Origin: an uncultured delta proteobacterium
GTDB taxonomy: Bacteria > Bdellovibrionota_C > UBA2361 > OMII01
Assembly (NCBI GenBank): GCA_903904735.1
Contig: CAIVDM010000075.1
Span: 1-32,507 of the forward strand
Length of the DNA: 32,507 nucleotides
Direction of reading: 5' to 3'
Made by a program: the position numbers and the translations under genes. The notes under the pieces are model-generated. The model searched no databases and was not told the origin of the DNA. It was given only the letters and a program-made list of their open reading frames with translations. Below are positions 26,439 through 32,507 of this stretch, in pieces (positions within the stretch are counted from its first letter, which is position 1; the number at the start of each line of letters is the position of its first letter).

Positions 26439-27150
26439 CTTGGTTCTCCATTGTCCCACACACAATGCTAGCGACGGCCAAATCGCCAGGCTGGGTGATT
26501 TTGATATTTAATCGATCTCCTTGGACGAGCACGACCTTTCGAATGGACGACATCAGAGACGCGTCGTCTGGCGCTTCTTGACCAGTCTCAATGGCTCTTT
26601 CGTGCGCGGCTAAAAGCTCCCCCAAGAGGAACCCTTGGGGCGTCTGTATAGCCCACAATGAAGCTCGGTCCACGTATTCGGATATTGAACCGTCGATTCC
26701 CCCACGGCACACCGCGTCAACTATCGGCACCGCCGCGGTGGCGGCGCCATGTTCGGCGACCGCTGAGACTACTCGCTCTATCACACTGCGAGTAACACAT
26801 GCTCTCGCCGCGTCATGAACGAGGGTGACGGTGTCTGCAGTGACACCGGGCATTCGATTGATCGCCATAACTCCGGCGAAAACGGAAGCCTGCCTCGTCA
26901 CCCCACCCTCTATAATCGACACTCGAGAATCCGGCGATATCTCATCACCAAAGCTATCCATGCAGCACGTAGGGGCACACACAACGACGCGAAGACACTT
27001 AGGGTCACGGAGAAACGCGTCTGTCGAATATCGCAATACAGAACGAGCGCGCCCTCCATGAGGCTCTATTGGCAACAAAACTTTCGGCAAAGCCGCTCCC
27101 ATGCGACTACCACTACCAGCCGCGGGAACAATCACTACGTAGGGGGGCAT
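26410..27150 (-). CDS. ispD: 2-C-methyl-D-erythritol 4-phosphate cytidylyltransferase
   Basis: Third enzyme of the MEP pathway; it joins MEP and CTP to form CDP-ME. It is 246 aa from the ATG at 27150, slightly longer than E. coli IspD (236). The CTP-binding start VPAAGSGSRMG (8-18) with R16 and K23 (in LPKVLL) is intact. Further family motifs are VHDAARACV, AVPIVDAVC, TPQGF and PDDASLMS. The ORF frame extends to 27282, but that part lies in carD and is not homologous. No strong Shine-Dalgarno is seen, so coupling to carD (stop 20 bp upstream) is likely. Confidence 0.95.
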   Translation of the reverse strand: MPPYVVIVPAAGSGSRMGAALPKVLLPIEPHGGRARSVLRYSTDAFLRDPKCLRVVVCAPTCCMDSFGDEISPDSRVSIIEGGVTRQASVFAGVMAINRMPGVTADTVTLVHDAARACVTRSVIERVVSAVAEHGAATAAVPIVDAVCRGGIDGSISEYVDRASLWAIQTPQGFLLGELLAAHERAIETGQEAPDDASLMSSIRKVVLVQGDRLNIKITQPGDLAVASIVCGTMENQDGLSDRTGN

Positions 27151-27169
27151 GAAAAAAACTACGGATGAC

Positions 27170-28132
27170 TTACGCGAACAAGGCACGCAACTCGCCGACC
27201 ACCTTGTCGTGCGGCCTGGCCTTGGCAATCGCGATCTCAGAAACGAGCAATGTCTCCGCCATATCAAGCATCTTCTTCTCACCGAAGGAGAGCTCTTTGT
27301 CAGCGCTCAACACGGAGAGATCCCGTAGCACAATCGCTATCTCGAACACGGAGCCTGTCTTTATCTTCTGTGAATACTCACGAAAGCGTCGATTCCAGGT
27401 TTGCGTGTCTATCTTGAAATCACGATCTTTGAGGATTGAGAAAACCTCATCAATCGCCTTCTTATCGATAATACGACGTAATCCTACAGCTGCCGCCTGG
27501 GACACCGGAACCATTACTTTCATTCCGCTGTCGAGAATCTTGATGTTAAAAATATGGTGTTCCTGCCCTCCGAGAACCGTCGTGCGAACCCCTTCTATCT
27601 CGCCAACGCCATGTCCTGGATAGACTATCTTGTCACCCAACTTGAAATTTATCGCCTCTCCGAAGCTCACAGCTGGCGGCGTCGACTTCTCTTGACTCTT
27701 GAGCGCTACAATGGGCTTCGCGACAACCGCCGCATCTACACCAAACTTTCCTGTAATAACTTTACTACCAGGCTGATGTGGCTCAGACCGGCTGATCTTT
27801 GTGGCGGGAACCTTGACTTCTGACTTCGCTACGAGCGAAAGCTTGGCCTTCGAGCTCTTAAGCGCCACGACCTCTGATGGGCTCTTCACCAGCCTCGAGG
27901 CTGAGATGCGCTCTGTCACGGATACTTTCTGAACGACCGCAGTCTTTGTTTTTGCCACGACGACCGCGCTGCGGGTTGTCTTGACAGTGGTGAGCGCTAC
28001 AACAGACGATTTCGCCTTTGCGACCGGCTTGGCTGACTGTTTAGCGACCTTCGCTGGTGTCTTCGTCTTGGTTGACTTTACGCTCGACGATTTAGCGTTG
28101 GCTGACTTGGGACCGGTACTCTTGGTTTTCAA
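27170..28132 (-). CDS. carD: CarD-family RNA polymerase-binding regulator with histone H1-like N-terminal tail
   Basis: CarD/CdnL proteins bind the RNA polymerase beta subunit and stabilise open complexes at rRNA and growth promoters. The C-terminal ~160 residues are a full CarD_CdnL_TRCF domain (INFKLGDKIVYPGHGVGEIEGV at 161-182, then KVMVPVSQA...VGLRRI) plus the helical C-domain with WNRRFREY. The first ~160 residues are an unusual basic, Lys/Ala/Ser/Thr/Val-rich low-complexity tail (KSTKTKTPAKVAKQSAKP), like histone H1. The start is a TTG at 28132, chosen for the strong Shine-Dalgarno GGGAGGGGAG; another TTG at 28222 lacks support. A TACAAT at 28204-28199 and a palindrome at 28211-28222 may be its promoter. 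It heads the carD-ispD-ispF group. Confidence 0.92.
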   Translation of the reverse strand: MKTKSTGPKSANAKSSSVKSTKTKTPAKVAKQSAKPVAKAKSSVVALTTVKTTRSAVVVAKTKTAVVQKVSVTERISASRLVKSPSEVVALKSSKAKLSLVAKSEVKVPATKISRSEPHQPGSKVITGKFGVDAAVVAKPIVALKSQEKSTPPAVSFGEAINFKLGDKIVYPGHGVGEIEGVRTTVLGGQEHHIFNIKILDSGMKVMVPVSQAAAVGLRRIIDKKAIDEVFSILKDRDFKIDTQTWNRRFREYSQKIKTGSVFEIAIVLRDLSVLSADKELSFGEKKMLDMAETLLVSEIAIAKARPHDKVVGELRALFA

Positions 28133-28358
28133 CTTAGCTCCCCTCCCTTGGGACGGTTCGTTTAGTGGGCGCCCTGCTGATGTTGGCAAGGCTACGAGAT
28201 TGTAACAAACTTGCGACCGCAACTGCGAAGAAAGTTAATAGGAACCGCTTTTTCCCGTGGAAATAGCGACTCTTTTATACCTCTCCAGGCCCTCCACGAC
28301 TGGGAGAGAATACCAAACTTGGGCCATCCACGTCAAACGAGGGGCTAAAACGCTTATA

Positions 28359-29435
28359 TTATAGCCGATTTTTCCAGATGTTCGTGGCTTCGGTCAAAGA
28401 TGCGCAGTTATTATCGTCCATGAACCGAGTCAAACCACGCAGAATCGCCCTGGCTACCGCGGGCCCTTCATAAATCAAGGCCGTATATAGCTGAACCGCG
28501 GAGGCCCCGGCGGCGAGCATATCCAGCACATGCGTGTAATTAGAGATGCCGCCTACCCCGATAAGCGCCATTGGGCCCTTGAGCCGCGACCCGATAAAAG
28601 TGACAACTTCGAGCGCCTTCTCTCGCAGCGGACCACCAGACAAACCTCCAGCTTCATCCGTCTCTACTGAAAGCCCATCTCTCGAAATTGTGGTGTTAGT
28701 CGCAATCAATCCGGCGATCCCCGTAACTTCACAACACTCAATAAGCTCCTCTATAGCCGAGAACGACAAATCAGGGGCCACCTTCACGAAAAGAGGCTTT
28801 CGATCCTTGTTCGCCTCCTGAAGCGCTCCCAGCAGCGCTGACAGTCGCTCTCGCTCCTGAAGCTGGCGAAGTCCGGGCGTATTTGGCGAAGATACGTTCA
28901 CGGTCACATAGTCCGCCAATGGCGACAGTGTCTTGAACGAATAAAGGTAGTCATCAATCGCTCGATCGATATCAGTGACCTTCGACTTGCCGATATTGAT
29001 TCCAATCGGTGGTAGAGTTTTCAATCTGCCGCGCATTTCAGCGAGTCTGATGGCGACCTCATCGGCGCCCTCAGAGGGGAATCCCATGCGATTGATAAGC
29101 GCCACATCGCCAGCATATCGGAAAATGCGTGGTTTCGGATTGCCGGGCTGCGCCTGGGCGGTAACCGTGCCCAATTCGATGTGCCCAAAACCGAGCCCAC
29201 TCCACAACCCAAGGAGCTCCGCGTTTTTGTCTAGCCCCGCGGCCAGGCCAATCGGATTGGGAAATGAGAGCCCCGCGACAGTGACCGCGAGCCTCGGGTC
29301 ATTAACGACATTACATCGACGCAACATCGTCGAAACCGCAGAAAGGTTCGCGCATCGCGAGAGTGTGCGCATGACGTCGTGCGCCGTCTCGGGTTGCATG
29401 GAAAAGAAGAGCGGGCGAACGAGCGACTTATACAT
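28359..29435 (-). CDS. pyrD: Dihydroorotate dehydrogenase (quinone), class 2
   Basis: This FMN enzyme oxidises dihydroorotate to orotate with electrons passed to quinone, a step of pyrimidine synthesis, at the inner membrane. The 358-aa length and N-terminal helical extension (MYKSLVRPLFFSMQPETAHD) identify the membrane-associated class 2. FMN/substrate motifs are NPIGLAAGLDKN (60-71), GFGHIELGTVT, INRMGFPSEG and NVSSPNTPGLR (180-190), with the catalytic serine S183. LIATNTT, GGLSGGPL and IGVGGISN also match. The start at 29435 has GAGAG about nine bases upstream. It follows rimI by 30 bp, so they likely share a transcript. Confidence 0.96.
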   Translation of the reverse strand: MYKSLVRPLFFSMQPETAHDVMRTLSRCANLSAVSTMLRRCNVVNDPRLAVTVAGLSFPNPIGLAAGLDKNAELLGLWSGLGFGHIELGTVTAQAQPGNPKPRIFRYAGDVALINRMGFPSEGADEVAIRLAEMRGRLKTLPPIGINIGKSKVTDIDRAIDDYLYSFKTLSPLADYVTVNVSSPNTPGLRQLQERERLSALLGALQEANKDRKPLFVKVAPDLSFSAIEELIECCEVTGIAGLIATNTTISRDGLSVETDEAGGLSGGPLREKALEVVTFIGSRLKGPMALIGVGGISNYTHVLDMLAAGASAVQLYTALIYEGPAVARAILRGLTRFMDDNNCASLTEATNIWKNRL

Positions 29436-29465
29436 AGGGGAGTTCTCTCAGCGACGCGGATTCAG

Positions 29466-29909
29466 CTAATGCAATTCACGCCTCATGGTGATAGCATCCT
29501 CTCCGTTGTCCGAATAGTAGTGACGTCTTAAGCCCGCTGGCGCGAAACCAAGTTTCTGATAGAGCGCCTGCGCCGATAAGTTGCTTCTCCTCACATCGAG
29601 AGTGATGACGCGCACCCCTTCGAGGCGAGAGAGCCGTAGATAGTCAGTAAGGAGGTGCGTTCCGGCCCCGAAGCGACGCCAGTCTGGATGGAGCCCGAGA
29701 GAAACGATGTGCGCCTCATCGAGCACCACGTGCGCTATGAGATAGCCGATCAGCAGCTCTTCGTGAAAGACCCCGCGAACACGCGAGACGGGATTAAAGA
29801 ATTCTCGCTCAAAGAGCTTCTGAGACCATGATCGGGGATTCCACGTCGAATCGATCTCCACGAGGCGGTCAACCCACAATGATAAAACCGGCGCCACCTG
29901 AAACTTCAT
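29466..29909 (-). CDS. rimI: Ribosomal protein S18 alanine N-acetyltransferase family protein
   Basis: A GNAT-fold acetyltransferase resembling RimI, which acetylates the N-terminus of ribosomal protein S18 using acetyl-CoA. From the ATG at 29909 it is 147 aa, as in E. coli (148), with the RimI-type SW motif at ~27-28. The frame runs on to a GTG at 29978 and an ATG at 29969 directly behind rplT, so a 167- or 170-aa form coupled to rplT is possible; no start has a clear Shine-Dalgarno. GNAT motif A is RRFGAGTHLL, with SLGLHPDWR before it; motif B is LSAQALYQKLGFAP. The end RRHYYSDNGEDAITMRREL is typical for RimI. Its place after rplT fits a ribosome role. Confidence 0.88.
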   Translation of the reverse strand: MKFQVAPVLSLWVDRLVEIDSTWNPRSWSQKLFEREFFNPVSRVRGVFHEELLIGYLIAHVVLDEAHIVSLGLHPDWRRFGAGTHLLTDYLRLSRLEGVRVITLDVRRSNLSAQALYQKLGFAPAGLRRHYYSDNGEDAITMRRELH

Positions 29910-29979
29910 TGGTGGTTCGCCGGTTTCGTCCGACCTGGAACCCCGTGCTGTTGCGTCGGGGAGTACCATGTCATTCACA

Positions 29980-30330
29980 CTATAGAGCTGCCTTCGCCTT
30001 CTCCGCGACTACAGCGAATGAAGCTGGATCAGCGAACGCCATCTCAGCGAGAACCTTTCGGTCTAGCTTAATGTTGGCGTCCGAAAGACCTTTGATCAGC
30101 TTGCTGTAGCTGAGACCGTTCAAACGAGCCGCAGCATTGATACGTATAATCCAGAGCCCTCGGAAGTCGCGCTTCTTAGCCCGACGATCACGATATGAGA
30201 ACTGAAGAGCCTTCTCTACAGCGCGCTTAGCGAGCTTGAAACAATCGCTACGACGTCCACGATATCCTTCGGCTAACTTGAGCCTTCTCTTGTGTCGGCG
30301 ATGACCGGCTGTTCCGCGTTTTACTCTCAT
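29980..30330 (-). CDS. rplT: 50S ribosomal protein L20
   Basis: An early-assembly 23S rRNA-binding protein; in many bacteria it also represses the rpmI-rplT mRNA. The 116-aa sequence is normal in length. It starts [20 protein letters not shown] and has [45 protein letters not shown] and [12 protein letters not shown], all standard for L20. The Shine-Dalgarno GAGAGGT lies upstream. It is 52 bp after rpmI and directly followed by rimI. Confidence 0.98.
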   Translation of the reverse strand: MRVKRGTAGHRRHKRRLKLAEGYRGRRSDCFKLAKRAVEKALQFSYRDRRAKKRDFRGLWIIRINAAARLNGLSYSKLIKGLSDANIKLDRKVLAEMAFADPASFAVVAEKAKAAL

Positions 30331-30382
30331 GGGTACCTCTCAAAAACTTACTTTATACCAAACTATACTATCGACCCTAAGC

Positions 30383-30580
30383 TTACGCGTAGGGCAGCTG
30401 ACGCCGAACCGCACCTGCGTTGGTCTTATCAACAGTCGTCATCTTGCGCAGATTTCTTTTCCGCTTAGGGCTCTTCTTGGCGGTGTTATGGCTGTGATGA
30501 GCACATCCCCGCTTAATCGTACCCTTCTTGTTGATCGAAAACTTCTTACTTGCAGTTCTGTTAGTCTTTATCTTTGGCAT
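30383..30580 (-). CDS. rpmI: 50S ribosomal protein L35
   Basis: A small basic 50S subunit protein, 65 aa, the usual size. MPKIKTNRTASKKFSI, then the central KRGCAHHSHNTAKKSPKRKRNLRK, are standard L35 features. AAGGA lies about seven bases before the ATG. The usual upstream neighbour infC is not here; instead a tRNA-Val gene precedes it. A TATAAT at 30645-30640 (minus strand) without a good -35 may be its own promoter. Confidence 0.97.
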   Translation of the reverse strand: MPKIKTNRTASKKFSINKKGTIKRGCAHHSHNTAKKSPKRKRNLRKMTTVDKTNAGAVRRQLPYA

Positions 30581-30639
30581 AGAACATCCTTACCTACACT
30601 TTCCTCTCGTACTGATCAAGACCAGGACCAAAGAACATC

Positions 30640-30645
30640 ATTATA
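30640..30645 (-). promoter_or_regulatory. Candidate -10 box upstream of rpmI
   Basis: The minus strand reads TATAAT here, 60 bp before the rpmI start. The matching -35 (about 30663-30668) is poor, so either an extended contact is used or the genes depend on read-through from the tRNA promoter. Confidence 0.28.
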
Positions 30646-30693
30646 GGTCGCGAATTCCCCGAATTTCGAGGGGTTATTGACCTTGGTTGTGAA

Positions 30694-30767
30694 TAGGCGT
30701 GCACAGAGTCGAACTGTGGACCTCTTGCTTGTCGAGCAAGCGCTCTAACCAACTGAGCTACACGCCT
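30694..30767 (-). tRNA. tRNA-Val (anticodon GAC)
   Basis: The minus strand folds into a 74-nt cloverleaf: acceptor AGGCGTG/CACGCCT (7 bp, perfect), D stem GCTC/GAGC, anticodon stem CTTGC/GCAAG, loop TCGACAA, T stem CACAG/CTGTG with loop TTCGACT, and A73. Bases 34-36 are GAC (valine). A35, C36 and A73 agree with valine identity. Position 33 is C rather than the near-invariant U. No CCA is encoded. It lies between ctpA and rpmI and has its own promoter. Confidence 0.93.
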
Positions 30768-30780
30768 AAATGGTCGTGGG

Positions 30781-30809
30781 AGTATAGTCCAGGCACGCCC
30801 TGGGTTCAA
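30781..30809 (-). promoter_or_regulatory. Sigma-70 promoter of the tRNA-Val gene
   Basis: On the minus strand TTGAAC (30809-30804) and TATACT (30786-30781) are separated by exactly 17 bp. The start would fall near 30774, about seven bases before the mature tRNA. The -35 box overlaps the stop codon of ctpA (30806-30808). Confidence 0.62.
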
Positions 30810-32212
30810 GTGGTCGGGGGCTGTGGAGCTTTGAAAACACTGAATGTTTTCAACAGGTCGAACGCTCTACGAAATTGAGCGTCCTTCTGGCCCCACTCCG
30901 ACAAGTCTACCGTCTCCGGGTTAATACCGGCGATATCTGGGCGTATCGTAGGCGTCTTGTTGATCTTTTTAAGCGCGTCCCCTTCCGAACTTCCACCGGT
31001 CGGGTTCGAAATAGCGCCTGGAAGATCCTCTTCTCGGATCTCAGATAATGGAGATCTCTTGGTGGCGGGCCCTTCAATTTCACCGCTTGCCGAGGTCACG
31101 TCGACATCAATATCGGGTTTAACGCCACGAGCCTGAATCGAGTTGCCGCTCTTCGTATAATAGAGAGCTGTTGTGAGCGTTAGTGCCCCTCCGTTCTCGA
31201 GTGGTGTGATTGTCTGAACTGACCCCTTACCAAAGGTCTGCGTTCCGAGAATGAGGGCCCGTCCGTGGTCCTTCAACGCACCGGCCACGATCTCTGACGC
31301 CGAAGCCGAACCACCGTTCACCAGAACCACGATAGGATAATCAGGTTCAGTCCCTCGAGCGTGCGCGAAGAACTTCTGTTTCTGCGCGTCGACTCGACCG
31401 TCGGTGTACACGATCACACCCTCCTTGAGAAACATGTCGCTTACTCGAACCGCCTGGGCTAGAAGGCCGCCTGGATTGTTTCGCAAATCCACGATCAGTC
31501 CGCGCAGCTCGGGTAAAGTGCTGTCTTTCGCGAGCGTATTCAACGCGCTCTTGAGATCGTCTGCGGTCTGCTCCATGAACTGACTAACGCGAACGTAGCC
31601 GAAGCCATCGCCGAGGTAGCGAGCCTTTACGCTTCTGACAGCTATATTGTCTCGAACGATGGTGACATCGATTAAATCGGCAACTCCCTTTCGAGCGAGT
31701 GATATCTGAATTGGGCTACCCTTGGGCCCACGAAGACGCTTGACGGCGTCGACTAAAGAGAACTCTTTGGTGTATTTTCCATCGATTTTGACGATCACGT
31801 CGCCAGTGCGAACTCCAGCCTTCTCAGCTGGAGAGCCTTCCATTGGCGCCACGACGACGAGTAGTCCTTCTTTGATCGTGATCTCTATGCCGAGACCTCC
31901 GAACTCACCTTTAGTTTGAACTTGTAAATCTTGATAGAAGTCTGGATCGAGATATCCGCTGTGCGGGTCGAGCGTCGTGAGCATACCTTTGATGGCACCC
32001 TCAACTACCTTCTTATTGTCGACATCTGATACGTAGTCGCGTTTTACCACCGAGAGAACATCGGTGAACACCTTGAGCTCTTCAAACAGGCTCGCTTTAC
32101 CGGACTCACGCGCGCTGACCTCGGGAAGGTCTCTACCACCGAACACGAGTGCCGCTCCGAAGACGATACAGAGCCCACTCAACATTTTTTCTCGCGCCGA
32201 GAACTTCGACAC
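30806..32212 (-). CDS. ctpA: C-terminal processing peptidase CtpA (S41 family)
   Basis: A periplasmic serine protease of the Ser/Lys-dyad S41 type that trims or degrades envelope proteins. From the GTG at 32212 it is 468 aa; AGGTGG precedes it. An ATG at 32242 and a GTG at 32347 are possible longer starts, without better support. An N-terminal hydrophobic segment (MLSGLCIVFGAALVFGG) is the signal or anchor. Then come the helical region with TTLDPHSGYL, the PDZ domain (GGLGIEITIKEGLLVV...GVRTGDVIVKIDG) and the protease core LIVDLRNNPGGLL. The dyad is S304 in GGSASASEIVAGAL and K329 in FGKGSVQ, 25 apart as in other CtpA proteins. The C-terminal ~100 residues are low-complexity and then helical. 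Confidence 0.95.
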   Translation of the reverse strand: MSKFSAREKMLSGLCIVFGAALVFGGRDLPEVSARESGKASLFEELKVFTDVLSVVKRDYVSDVDNKKVVEGAIKGMLTTLDPHSGYLDPDFYQDLQVQTKGEFGGLGIEITIKEGLLVVVAPMEGSPAEKAGVRTGDVIVKIDGKYTKEFSLVDAVKRLRGPKGSPIQISLARKGVADLIDVTIVRDNIAVRSVKARYLGDGFGYVRVSQFMEQTADDLKSALNTLAKDSTLPELRGLIVDLRNNPGGLLAQAVRVSDMFLKEGVIVYTDGRVDAQKQKFFAHARGTEPDYPIVVLVNGGSASASEIVAGALKDHGRALILGTQTFGKGSVQTITPLENGGALTLTTALYYTKSGNSIQARGVKPDIDVDVTSASGEIEGPATKRSPLSEIREEDLPGAISNPTGGSSEGDALKKINKTPTIRPDIAGINPETVDLSEWGQKDAQFRRAFDLLKTFSVFKAPQPPTT

Positions 32213-32384
32213 TAGCTCCCCACCTGCAACCCGATAACCCATTGTGCGCCGCTCATTTAACCAAAGACTCTGATGGTTTGATGCTCGCGCCTCGATCCGC
32301 GCATCGCACGAGCCCACCTCTCTAGAGACTTTTTCAAAGAACGTCACCGCCGATGCCGGGCCATAGAGCCAACACCTCGATGCA

Positions 32385-32507
32385 ATGCTGTTGAAATGGG
32401 TGCTGGTTGCCTACCGGTCTGGCGAAGTGGCGAAAGCGTACGAGAAATGCTCGAAGCTGCTGCTCGAATATCCGGAAAGCACCTACGCCACAAAAGCCAA
32501 ACAAATC
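32385..32507 (+). CDS. Partial TPR-like protein (5' end only)
   Basis: The frame opens after a stop at 32364 and runs off the right edge. The ATG at 32385 gives 41 visible residues, with AYRSGEVAKAYEKCSKLLLEYPESTYATKAKQI. This is the pattern of one tetratricopeptide helix pair ending in YPES-x-Y-A-x-KA, as in YbgF/BamD-like outer-membrane assembly or tol-pal accessory proteins. No clear Shine-Dalgarno is seen, so the true start may differ. It is divergent from ctpA. The rest of the gene is needed to name it. Confidence 0.5.
   Translation, partial: MLLKWVLVAYRSGEVAKAYEKCSKLLLEYPESTYATKAKQI

Overview
The window looks like chromosome of a Gram-negative, MEP-pathway bacterium of moderate GC. It carries a candidate lipoprotein, class 2 PyrD, YacG, CtpA, RimI and a carD-ispD-ispF cluster. 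That cluster, the CarD family and a small protein with an 'FSFINVCEALGINPEYLKFGL'-like tail remind me of the former Deltaproteobacteria (Myxococcota, Desulfobacterota or Bdellovibrionota-like lineages). This placement is an impression, not a test. I see no phage, IS element, integron or CRISPR array. LAYOUT. 1-336 is a tandem array of 96-bp units, probably continuing left of the window; each unit carries two different perfect or near-perfect 8-bp/3-nt hairpins. 387-5585 holds an unknown gene, fumarylacetoacetase (tyrosine degradation), a RarD-like DMT permease, a double-length Lrp/AsnC regulator and a PhzF-family enzyme. 5833-7893 holds the zinc-finger protein YacG, a small conserved-looking unknown protein and an RMD1/DUF155-like membrane-anchored protein. 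8064-11695 is a two-gene biotin-dependent acyl-CoA carboxylase operon of methylcrotonyl-CoA carboxylase type (leucine degradation). 11881-15699 is the most striking gene: one 1272-residue ORF joining a complete RecJ (DHH/DHHA1/OB) nuclease to an SF2 helicase that resembles Hef/FANCM/Mph1. 15725-20220 has an M48 membrane protease, a two-TM bacterial PH-domain protein, an unknown protein translationally coupled to a signal-less BtuF-like binding protein, a candidate lipoprotein and a 58-aa single-TM protein. 20282-24091 is a single-chain ABC exporter with ABCC/MRP architecture, a type usual in eukaryotes. 24325-28132 has an unknown gene, an aldo-keto reductase, ispF, ispD and a CarD protein with a ~160-residue histone H1-like N-terminal tail. 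28359-32212 is a minus-strand housekeeping block: ctpA, a tRNA-Val(GAC) with its own promoter, rpmI, rplT, rimI, pyrD. The right edge (32385 onward) begins a gene for a TPR-like protein. HOW IT WORKS TOGETHER. The left third is weighted to amino-acid catabolism (fumarylacetoacetase, MCC) with an Lrp-type regulator between, though no direct regulatory link is proven. The middle is DNA repair and envelope. The right third is translation, pyrimidine and isoprenoid synthesis under plausible CarD influence. Genes are tightly packed, with several overlaps (70-bp convergent fah/rarD, 4-bp lrp/phzF, 1-bp mccB/mccA, 4-bp GTGA, 29-bp ispD/ispF). Two convergent junctions carry long hairpins without a U-tract.
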